Assembly (NCBI RefSeq): GCF_000407505.1
Contig: NZ_ASWE01000004.1
Coordinates: forward strand, 62,001 to 126,000
Origin: Enterococcus phoeniculicola ATCC BAA-412
Lineage (GTDB): Bacteria; Bacillota; Bacilli; Lactobacillales; Enterococcaceae
Direction of reading: 5' to 3'
Length of the DNA stretch: 64,000 nt
Shown here: one piece after another, positions 20,410 to 30,500 of the stretch
Numbering within the stretch: the stretch's first letter is position 1
Layout: the number at the start of each line of letters is the position of its first letter
Notes under the pieces: model-generated
Database searches by the model: none
Seen by the model: only the letters and a program-made list of their open reading frames with translations
What the model was told of the DNA's origin: nothing
Translations under genes and position numbers: made by a program

Positions 20410-21189
20410 ATGGAAGCAAATATTTTTCAGCTATTGTTAATTATATTATATGGATGCTTTATAAATTTTGAAAAAAATTCGACAATGTTTGGCACGTATC
20501 AACCAGTAACTGCAGGGTTTGTCACAGGTTTAATTTTAGGTGATGTCACAACAGGACTTTATATTGGAGGTACTCTTCAATTACTTTCTTTAGGAATAAG
20601 TAATTTTGGTGGAGCATCAATTCCTGATTATCAAACTGCGAGTATTGTTGCAACATTTATTACAATTACCACGGGTCAAGAGGCCTCTGTTGGTATTTCT
20701 ATAGGGATTCCAGTTGCATTACTCATGGTTCAATTGGATGTTATTCGCAATACTATTGGGATTTGGATGGTTCATCAAGCAGAAGCAGGAGCGAAAAAAG
20801 GAAATTATGGAACAATTACAAAGATGCAAATGTTTGGTGTTTTTCTGACCGCAGCAACTACAGGTATCCCGGTTGCTTTAGCAGTTATTTTTGGCCCATC
20901 ATTAATCAATACAATATTAGACCATACACCAGAATGGTTGACTAACGGCTTAACAGTTGCTGGTGGCTTACTTCCAGCAGTTGGGATTGGTTTGTTATTA
21001 AGATATTTACCTGCAAAAGAATATTTTAGCTATTTAGTTATCGGATTTGTCTTGTCTGTTTATATGAATGTACCTTTGTTGGGTGTCGCATTAATCGGAG
21101 GAGCAATTGCTTTAATTTTATTCAAAAAGAATAGTAAAGAATCAAGTATGGTTACTCAGACTGTAGGAGGAATGGATGAAGATGAATAA
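20410..21189 (+). CDS. PTS mannose/sorbose-family transporter subunit IIC
   Basis: This membrane channel component of the phosphotransferase system has 259 residues and multiple hydrophobic helices. It carries the EIIC-Man signature near 'GLILGDVTTGLYIGGTLQL' and 'GIPVALLMVQLDVIRN'. GAGGAGG overlaps the end of the GH31 gene, and the ATG directly follows the GH31 stop, indicating tight coupling. Together with IID it forms the sugar channel. The EIIC does not reveal the sugar. Confidence 0.93.
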   Translation: MEANIFQLLLIILYGCFINFEKNSTMFGTYQPVTAGFVTGLILGDVTTGLYIGGTLQLLSLGISNFGGASIPDYQTASIVATFITITTGQEASVGISIGIPVALLMVQLDVIRNTIGIWMVHQAEAGAKKGNYGTITKMQMFGVFLTAATTGIPVALAVIFGPSLINTILDHTPEWLTNGLTVAGGLLPAVGIGLLLRYLPAKEYFSYLVIGFVLSVYMNVPLLGVALIGGAIALILFKKNSKESSMVTQTVGGMDEDE

Positions 21190-21988
21190 TTCAGTAAATA
21201 CGAATGTCGATGAAAAAACAAAAAATAGTGTCTTGTGGCGATGGTTTTTTACTAGTTCTGTTTCCTCAAATTATGAGAAAATGCAAGCCTTAGCCTATTG
21301 TTATGCAGTATTGCCATTTTTAAAGAAGGCCTATAAAAATAAACCAGAAGCTTTACAAAATGCAGTTTTAAATCACCTACAATTTTTTAACACCAATCCA
21401 TGGGTAGCTCCATATATTTTAGGTATCAATGTAGCGATGGAAGAAAATGCAGATGAAAATACCGAAGCAGCCGTAACATCAATTAAAACTGGTTTAATGG
21501 GACCTGTAGCAGGATTAGGTGATAGTCTATTTGTCGTAATTCCTTGGACAATTTTTGGTGCGATTGCAGCAAATATGGCAATTGATGGGAGCCCTGTCGG
21601 AATATTTTTATGGATTGCAGTAAGTGTAGCCTTAAAGATGCTAAGTATTCCATTATTCAAAGCAGGATATACCTCGGGAACGAAGCTTATATCTACTATT
21701 GAAAAGAGCTTGAAAGTTTTGACGGAATCTACATCTATTTTGGGTCTAATGGTAGTAGGAGCACTTATTCCCTCAGTTGTGAAATCAACGATTGCTTTGA
21801 ATTTCAAACAAGGAGATTTTACAATGAAAGGACAGGATATACTTGACCAAATTATGCCAGGTTTAGTACCTGCACTTTTAGTCGGATTCGTTTTTTGGGC
21901 GTTAAAGAAAAATGTGAAGCCTATTTATCTAATACTAGGTGTAATGGTGTTCTCGATAATTCTTGCGGCATTAGGAATTTTAAAGTAA
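21176..21988 (+). CDS. PTS mannose/sorbose-family transporter subunit IID
   Basis: This is the partner membrane subunit of IIC (270 residues). The family hallmark 'TGLMGPVAGLGDSLF' lies mid-protein, and hydrophobic helices follow at the C-terminal end. It overlaps the end of IIC by 14 bases. AGGAGG lies 5 bases before ATG 21176, and an ATG at 21182 is the alternative start. Confidence 0.93.
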   Translation: MKMNNSVNTNVDEKTKNSVLWRWFFTSSVSSNYEKMQALAYCYAVLPFLKKAYKNKPEALQNAVLNHLQFFNTNPWVAPYILGINVAMEENADENTEAAVTSIKTGLMGPVAGLGDSLFVVIPWTIFGAIAANMAIDGSPVGIFLWIAVSVALKMLSIPLFKAGYTSGTKLISTIEKSLKVLTESTSILGLMVVGALIPSVVKSTIALNFKQGDFTMKGQDILDQIMPGLVPALLVGFVFWALKKNVKPIYLILGVMVFSIILAALGILK

Positions 21989-22003
21989 AGGAGATAAGTA
22001 ATT

Positions 22004-22486
22004 ATGGAAATGAAAGGAATTAATAATATTCGAATAGACGATCGATTGATTCATGGACAAGTTGCAACTATGTGGAGCAATAAGTTAGGCGTAACTCGTT
22101 TGATGGTGGTTAATGATGAAGTAGCCAATAATGATATTCAAAAACAAGTTTTGCGGATGGCAGTCCCAGCAGGAATTGCTTCTTCTATTATTTCTACAGA
22201 AACAGCAATTAAAAATATAATCGCTGGAAAGTATGAAGGACAAAATGTTTTGCTAATCGTGAAGTCACCAGTAGACTTACTGGCTTTTTTGGACAATCAG
22301 CTGTTGCTAAAGAATGTGAATGTAGGGAATATGTCTAGTAGAAAACATACGACCGTTTTAAGACCTAATATTAGTGTGACAGAAGAAGAACGACAAGCTT
22401 TTGAAAAACTATTAGACGCGGGAATTGAGATTACCACAGTTATGACTCCTGATGATAAAAAAACCTATTTAAAAGATATTTTATAG
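22004..22486 (+). CDS. PTS mannose/sorbose-family subunit IIB
   Basis: This cytoplasmic phosphocarrier passes phosphate from IIA to the sugar. The phospho-acceptor is His17 in RIDDRLIHGQV, the invariant IIB-Man motif. The length of 160 residues is typical. AAAGGAGA precedes the ATG, 15 bases after the IID stop. Confidence 0.95.
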   Translation: MEMKGINNIRIDDRLIHGQVATMWSNKLGVTRLMVVNDEVANNDIQKQVLRMAVPAGIASSIISTETAIKNIIAGKYEGQNVLLIVKSPVDLLAFLDNQLLLKNVNVGNMSSRKHTTVLRPNISVTEEERQAFEKLLDAGIEITTVMTPDDKKTYLKDIL

Positions 22487-22504
22487 AAATGAGATAGAGT
22501 AAGA

Positions 22505-22906
22505 ATGAAAAATGAACTTATTTTGATGAGTCATGGAATGATGGCAAAAGAAATGCTGAACTCAGCAAAGATGATTTTGGGAGACCAAATTGATTATCCT
22601 GTAGTCTGTATGAGTCCAGAAGACGGAATTAATGGAACAAAAGCTAAACTAGTAAAAATACTTGAACAAATTTCAGGAGATAAAAAGATTATCATTTTGG
22701 CTGATTTAATGGGTGGAACACCAGCTAACGTTGCCTCGATGGCAGCTTTGGAGGATTCACGTATAAGCGTTGTAACTGGCATGAATTTGGGTATGATTCT
22801 TGAATCATTTTTCTCACTTGAGGAAGAATATTTAGAGAAAAAATTAATAGAAATTGGTATACAAGGAATTTTGAAGCCTCAAGTACAAGAAACAGAAGAT
22901 GAATAA
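22505..22906 (+). CDS. PTS mannose/sorbose-family subunit IIA
   Basis: This cytoplasmic subunit accepts phosphate from HPr. His10 in LMSHGMMA is the phosphorylation site, and 'ILADLMGGTPANVA' is the typical IIA-Man core. The 133-residue length is normal. IIA is a separate gene here, last in the operon and followed by a strong terminator, so all four PTS parts are present and intact. Confidence 0.94.
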   Translation: MKNELILMSHGMMAKEMLNSAKMILGDQIDYPVVCMSPEDGINGTKAKLVKILEQISGDKKIIILADLMGGTPANVASMAALEDSRISVVTGMNLGMILESFFSLEEEYLEKKLIEIGIQGILKPQVQETEDE

Positions 22907-22913
22907 AACATAT

Positions 22914-22952
22914 AAAAAGAGGAAACTTTATGACGAAGTTTCCTCTTTTTAT
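22914..22952 (+). terminator. Terminator of the GH31-PTS operon
   Basis: AAAAAGAGGAAACTT and AAGTTTCCTCTTTTT form a perfect 15-bp stem with a 7-base loop. The A-run on one side and T-run on the other make it usable from both strands. Confidence 0.85.
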
Positions 22953-23086
22953 TAGGTCTTAATCCCACTAAACTAGCCAATGATCAGACTTTTAATCTAA
23001 TAAAATCCATAAAAATCTACATTTGTACTATCAAAACAACCGATTTGCTTTTTTACAAAATGAATAGCGAAAATAATTAAGTAGCT

Positions 23087-24538
<1,452 letters not shown>

Positions 24539-24588
24539 TTACTATTTGTTCCTCTTCAAGATGTATCGCTAGATCGGGGAATTTCGCA

Positions 24589-25461
24589 CTGTTTGCAATT
24601 ATTGATTTAATCGAACAAACTTTTTCAAGCTCAGAAGATGAGGCTGTGAATTATATTTTGTCTCAAGGGTATAATGTACATCATTTAACATTGAAGCAAA
24701 TGTCTAAAGAAAGCTATACCTCTTCAGCAACCTTTGTACGAGTGGCTCAAAGACTTGGATTTACAGGTTGGAATGAATTTAAGGTAAACTTTTTAAAAGA
24801 GATTACCTACTTTGATAGACAGGCAAATATGATTGACTTAAATATTCCGTTTGATAATACAGATTCAGTTCTAAGTATTGCTAATAAAATTACAGAGCTA
24901 AAGAAAGAATCATTGAATGATACGATTGAGCTGCTTTCGTATAAAACGTTACAAACCGCTGTGGATATGTTGAATGATGCTAGTGAAGTTAAGGGATTTG
25001 CAAGTAATGTTAATAGTTTATTGGCAGAAGAATTTCAATTTAAGATGAATCGAATTCAAAAACCGGTTTTATTAAGTTCACTTGAAGGAGAGCATATTTA
25101 TGACGTATTAAATATGAAGGAAGGAGCAGTTGCAATTGTCATTTCTTATAGTGGAAGTAGTAAAAAAATGGATGAAATCATGCAAACACTTCAGTCTAAG
25201 AAAATCCCCATCGTTGCAATAACGAGTTTAACAGAAAACCTGTTAACTAGACAAGCAGATGTTGTATTGCATATGGCGACTAGAGAGAGTGTGTATTCTA
25301 AAATAGGACAATATTCCACAAACACTTCTATTGTGCATATTCTTGATATATTGTATTCCGCTGTTTTTGTTAAAAATTTCAAGAAAAATATGGAACATAC
25401 GATTGAGACTTCGAGAATTGCGAACTATCGAAGAGCAACCGCGAAACCGATGGAAGAGTAG
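24589..25461 (+). CDS. RpiR/MurR-family regulator with a non-standard or lost start codon
   Basis: An N-terminal RpiR helix-turn-helix ('SSATFVRVAQRLGFTGWNEFK') is followed by a SIS sugar-phosphate-binding domain ('AIVISYSGSSKKMDEIM', 'PIVAITS'). RpiR proteins begin about 20 residues before the 'VNYIL' helix, and the homologous-looking frame extends back to a CTG at 24589 (reading LFAIIDLIEQTF), with GGGGA about 8 bases upstream. No ATG, GTG or TTG suits that point; the first conventional start is GTG 24646, which would cut off the first helix. Either CTG is used, or an ATG has mutated and the gene is failing. It is divergent from the decayed GH1 gene, which it probably once regulated. Confidence 0.75.
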   Translation: MFAIIDLIEQTFSSSEDEAVNYILSQGYNVHHLTLKQMSKESYTSSATFVRVAQRLGFTGWNEFKVNFLKEITYFDRQANMIDLNIPFDNTDSVLSIANKITELKKESLNDTIELLSYKTLQTAVDMLNDASEVKGFASNVNSLLAEEFQFKMNRIQKPVLLSSLEGEHIYDVLNMKEGAVAIVISYSGSSKKMDEIMQTLQSKKIPIVAITSLTENLLTRQADVVLHMATRESVYSKIGQYSTNTSIVHILDILYSAVFVKNFKKNMEHTIETSRIANYRRATAKPMEE

Positions 25462-25551
25462 TCTTGGAGGGAGAGTCCGTAAATAATTGTCAAAAAGATA
25501 GAGGGAAGTTTGTCTTTTGAAGAGACAACAAAACGATACGAGAAAAATCCT

Positions 25552-25597
25552 CTTCTTATAAAATGCTTACGAACAGAATTTTATAAGAAGTGTTTTC
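25552..25597. terminator. Terminator between the RpiR gene and the converging Mga-like gene
   Basis: CTTCTTATAAAAT (25552-25564) pairs exactly with ATTTTATAAGAAG (25578-25590). A T-rich tail follows. Confidence 0.75.
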
Positions 25598-25631
25598 TCA
25601 ATTTTTTATAGCTATCCTTTAATTAATATCT

Positions 25632-27083
25632 TTATTTTGAAGTTTTGGCTAGTCCTTTCTGCTCAATGATTTGCCATAAGCTTATTTCTATCTGATCATA
25701 GTCTGAAGTGGTTAAGTTCATCTTTATACAGAGGTATAGTGGTGTAGTGCTGACTTTTATATCATAAGAAGAGACAGTGCCTAAAATTAGATCTGCCTTG
25801 GCAGCCTCGTCAACGAAAATAAGATGAAAATTAGCTCCAAAACGGTTAAATACCTGAAGTCGAATATAGGTTTTTAATACATCAGGCAAATCATATATAT
25901 GGAGATGGACTCTAAAAAACATGGATTCTACAGGCATTAAGTGTAGGCAAAAAAGAAAATTAACAGTTTTTAGGTACTGAAAATCTGATTCTGGAAATTC
26001 TTGAACAAACTGCTGCCAAAATAGCTCAAATCGATTGAAGAAAAGAGGAAAAGATTGTCTCATTTTTTTTTCATCAATGATATGGAAATGCTCAAATAAT
26101 TCGTTATCCATTATAAAAAAAGTTCTGGTTAAGAACTGACTAATAAGGCTGTCTTTCACAAGGGAGCTCTCTGTTTGTGTTAATTCTCTAAAATTTTGTG
26201 TAAATAAATATTGCCAGCGGGTTAATTTGTTTTTTTGAAATAATCGCACAATTTGTGAATTGTTCAGTAATGTTGAATGTAAATCGGCACAATGAACAGA
26301 TAAAATAAATAGTTTCCAGTCATAGAACGACCAATCTGATAAGAAATCTGGTTTGTCTAGAACATCAATATGGTCAAAATATAATTCATGCTCTGGTTCT
26401 GGATAATAAGGAGCTCCTCTTTTGATGGAAAGAACATATGATAAAATAATAAAAAATAAGATCTCTCGTTGCATAGCAGAGTCACGAACATTCAAATAAT
26501 CATTCAGTTGGTGTGTTAGTGATTGAAGGTCCTCGTACTCTGGAATTTCGTGCATCATTTCTGGTGTTCGGTAAATAAAAAACAACAAGGCAAATGTAAC
26601 AAGACGTATTTTATTCTCCGGACCTACAAGGCGTATTTTTCTTGAAAGCGTAATCTTTAAGTGATAAAAGGCAAGGTGCTGATTTATTTCTTTTACTTTT
26701 CTTCTTAAAGAAGACTCACTTATGTAGTAGGTTTCACAAAAATTTTCAGTAGAGACATCTCTTGTGAATAAAAGGAGCATAAGGAGCTCTATTGCAATAT
26801 CCTTACTTAAGAAATCAATAATAAACGGATGTAAGTGATCACTTTCATGAATAAGTTTAATGCCGTTATGATGACTGATAACTAATAGGACTTCTTCATT
26901 CTCGTAGAATTCTTGAATATCCTCCTTCAATTCGCGGAGATTCTTTTTTACTAAATACATATTCGAGTAGCCCAAGAGCATTTGCAATTGGTTTGTTGAA
27001 ATGAAATCCGTTTGATTTTCCAAAATATATAGGATATCCAACTTCATCAGTGAATAAATGCTTAAGCCAAAAATACTTATCAA
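25632..27083 (-). CDS. Mga/AtxA-family transcriptional regulator
   Basis: The protein resembles Mga-type virulence regulators. It has an N-terminal winged helix, a second helix-turn-helix region ('YYISESSLRRKVKEINQHL', about residues 118-136), then PRD-like and PTS IIB-like segments to the end. Regulators of this family usually activate surface protein genes and can be phosphorylated by the PTS. The start is uncertain. TTG 27083 sits directly against AGGAG, too close to be ideal, while ATG 27047 ('MKLDILYIL') lacks a clear site. The gene is divergent from the large LPXTG adhesin gene, its likely target. Confidence 0.8.
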   Translation of the reverse strand: MISIFGLSIYSLMKLDILYILENQTDFISTNQLQMLLGYSNMYLVKKNLRELKEDIQEFYENEEVLLVISHHNGIKLIHESDHLHPFIIDFLSKDIAIELLMLLLFTRDVSTENFCETYYISESSLRRKVKEINQHLAFYHLKITLSRKIRLVGPENKIRLVTFALLFFIYRTPEMMHEIPEYEDLQSLTHQLNDYLNVRDSAMQREILFFIILSYVLSIKRGAPYYPEPEHELYFDHIDVLDKPDFLSDWSFYDWKLFILSVHCADLHSTLLNNSQIVRLFQKNKLTRWQYLFTQNFRELTQTESSLVKDSLISQFLTRTFFIMDNELFEHFHIIDEKKMRQSFPLFFNRFELFWQQFVQEFPESDFQYLKTVNFLFCLHLMPVESMFFRVHLHIYDLPDVLKTYIRLQVFNRFGANFHLIFVDEAAKADLILGTVSSYDIKVSTTPLYLCIKMNLTTSDYDQIEISLWQIIEQKGLAKTSK

Positions 27084-27550
27084 CTCCTAATTCTTCTCGT
27101 TGAAATGTAATGTTCAACCCACATTATATGATAATTATTCCAATAAAAACCGTTATCTTTTAAAATAGACATGCTCAAAAATGAACTAACATAGTTATAG
27201 AATTCGAACATTTAGTAGCTGGAATTCTTTATATTATCACATAGCATAATGAAAGAATAAACTATTATGCATTAAAAAAAGCATAAGAATAGGCTTTTCA
27301 TCAAGTGTTTGTATTAGTTATTTTAAATAACGAAAGTGTTTTTAATTTTTTAGGAATTAAAAAAAATGATAGATAAATAAGTTAAATCTTTATCCTCACG
27401 TGGTTACTTTCGTTTTGTCTAAATTGAAGGCCAATTACTAGCTAACTGCTAGTCTTTTTTTGACACTAACTTATCCATAGCTTCTTCATAAAATGAAGTA
27501 TGTATGTACTTTATTTTTGTATATACGAAATGGATAAGGAGGAGTTAACA
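27084..27550. other. Mga-adhesin intergenic region
   Basis: This is an AT-rich gap between the Mga-like gene and the adhesin start at 27551. ACTAGC / GCTAGT (27437-27453) forms a short hairpin followed by a T-run (27455-27461), resembling a small terminator. A TTGACA (27460-27465) directly follows, but no -10 lies at a standard distance (TAAAAT at 27489 is 23 bases away). Such off-spaced promoters often need an activator, which would fit control by the Mga-like protein. No gene is seen here. Confidence 0.4.
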
Positions 27551-30500
27551 ATGGATAAATGGATGAAAAGATGCTATTCCCTGTTAATGCTTGGATTACT
27601 AATTTTTCAAGCAATTGTTTCCCCAGTTGTAGCGCTGGCGCAAGAAACTATGGAAGATACAAATCCTTTAATAAGTATGAAGGACATTTCCTTTGAAAAG
27701 AACGGGGAGTCAGAGGGGTATTTAATTTTTTTGATTGTTGATTATAATAATATGAATGAAGTAGCTCAATCTGCGATAATTCATACAAATACCGCGATGA
27801 ACGTAAATAAAATAGAAGATGTAACTGGAGTATCTGCTAGGATAAATCAACACGATCTTCAACTGAATATACCTGGAAAATCTTCTGGAGAAGCGAAAAT
27901 CGTTGTACAGGTCGATCCAGTAAGTGAAGATAAGGAAATTATCTTTGAAAATGAAGGGAAAACGATGTCGGTTTTACTTTCAAAGAAAGAAGATAGCTCA
28001 ACTAGTGAGAGGACAAAAGAAACCACAGCTTTCTCAACAAAAGTAGCATCCAAAATGGAAACAGAAGAAAGCAAACAGGACATCTCAGAAACAGCAGAGT
28101 CGGTAGCGCCGGCAGAGTCTAAAGAGACCGTACAGCCACCTATCAAGAAAAAAGAGAAAGTACAAGCAAAACGTGAGGCGATAAACTTAGTCAGCCTATT
28201 TCAAACAGGAGATAAGTTTATTCAATCAGTCGGATTTAAAGTAACACATGAGGGAAAGGAGATTGATTACACAAAAGAATTAGTCCCAGCAGAAGCGTTA
28301 ATTTCATTTCAATATGGTTGGCAGATTCCGCAGCACTTATTAGATGAACGTATGATTCAAGCAGGAGACTATATCGAATTTTCGCTTCCTGAAACTATTA
28401 AAATTAATCCCGTATCTGGAAATCTTGTTTCAACATCTGGTGACGTATACGGAACCTATGAAGTAACTACTGATGGAAAAATTCGATGGACATTTAATAA
28501 AAAAGTGGAAGAAGAAAATGATATATCAGGACAAACAACTTATAGTCAAGAGTTAAAAGAAGAGAGTAATGCAGGAGATACCACAATTAAAATTCCAATT
28601 GATGGAGGTGAACAGCTCGTTAATATTCATGTGATTCCTAAAGGAGGGAACGCAATCAGCAAGCAAGGTGCGTTTAGTGCAGATAAAAAGTCTGTTCGTT
28701 GGGAAGTATCTGTTAATACAAGTTTAACACAAATGACGAATGCGACAGTCAAAGATCCTTTACCTGAAGGTTTAGAGCTAACAAAGCTAACTATCTATCC
28801 GCAATCAGTAAGTCTTGACGGGCGAATAAGTGTTGGTGAGATAGCGCTTGTTGAAGGGGAAGATTATCTGTACGATGCACAAACAAAGATGGTCACATTT
28901 AGTAATAGATATGCTAAAACAGCAGCCTCATTTCGATTAGTTTACGACACTTTAGTCAAAGATTCAGCCATCCCTTTTGAGGGGGGGGGAGTCACGTTTA
29001 AAAATAGAGCAACCTTAAACGATGGGCACACGGATTATACAGCAGATGCGACAGTAACTACAACTTATGGCAAGCTTTTAGAAAAAACACCACCGAAAGT
29101 GGAGAACAATGGTTCAGGGCAGATCTATTCGTGGCAAATTAAACTAAATGCAGGAAGTAAAAATCTTGCACCTGGGTATTATGTAAAAGACACGCTAAAA
29201 AATGACTTTCTCGAGTTCGTAGAGGGATCAATCGTTGTAAAGGACGATAAGGGAACTGTTTTGACTTTGGGAGAGGACTATGAACAGGTCATTTCAGGAA
29301 AAGACCTGACGATTACATTTCCTGATGGCTTGAATCACTTTGTTACCATCGATTACAAAACCAAATTTATAAAGATCGTTGATGGAAGCTTAGCAGAAGA
29401 AGAGAAAAAGCTGCTGAATGAAGTCGTTACCTCAGATGGTTATAAGACGAATAGCTCAGGCACATTGAAAACAGATGGGCTAATTAAATCAGCTACCGTG
29501 GACTATAACACAAGAAAAATAAACTGGACAATTGAAATCAATCGCTTTAATTATGAAATGATTGGTTGGCATCTAACGGATACAATGAGTGAGGGATTGA
29601 CCTTTCTTCCTGAATCGTTTAAGTTATCAGAAAAATCGGGTGGACAATTAGTAAAGGATACAGATTATACGATAAGCCATACAGACAACACCTTTGATGT
29701 GGCTTTTATAGGAGAATTAGCCAAAGGAACAGAGAAGACCTACGTCCTTACGTATCAGACTGATTTTGAAAGAAGACAGGGGAAGTTCTCTAATAAGGCG
29801 GTTTCTTATTGGGAGGATACAACTGGAGATGCACATGAGACGACGGTCACAAAAGAAGTACCGGTGGATACAAATTATGTAATTGATGCAACAAAAGGAG
29901 GCTCTTATAACGCCCAAAGCAAAGAAATCACGTGGATGACGATTGTAAATTATAACCAAGATGAATTAAAAAATGCGACAATTGTTGATCCGATTATAGG
30001 AGATCAAGAATATGTGAAAGACTCGGCAACTTTGTATGAGGTAACGATCTCTTCAAATGGGCGGATTTCATTAGGAAAAGAAGTGCAGGGAAGAACAACT
30101 CTAGAAGGCAAGACTGTTACAGCTGAATTACCTGATGGAACCACAGCTTATGCATTGGTTTTTCGAACGACTCTGAAAGGAAAGTATATTCAAGGAAGCT
30201 ATAAGAATGAAGCGACCTATACAAATGGGAATCTTACACGAGTCGTTGAGGCATCGGTTACACCAAAAGATAGTGGAAAGCTTGCATTGAAATCAGGGCA
30301 ACAAGATCCAGAAAATGCGAATTATGTCATATGGCAAGTAACCGTGAATCCTTCACAATCAACGTTGAGTGAAGTAACGGTAGTGGATGAGCCATCTCCA
30401 AATCAGGTTTTGGATGAACAATCAATTTCTATTTATAAAACAACGGTTTCTACGGATGGCACGATTACAAGAACCAATGATGTACTTCAAAAAGGCAAAG

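Noticed and set aside
21373-21807. 144-codon minus-strand frame opposite the PTS IID gene
   Set aside because: It is a mirror of a well-supported IID coding sequence and has no family-like motifs.
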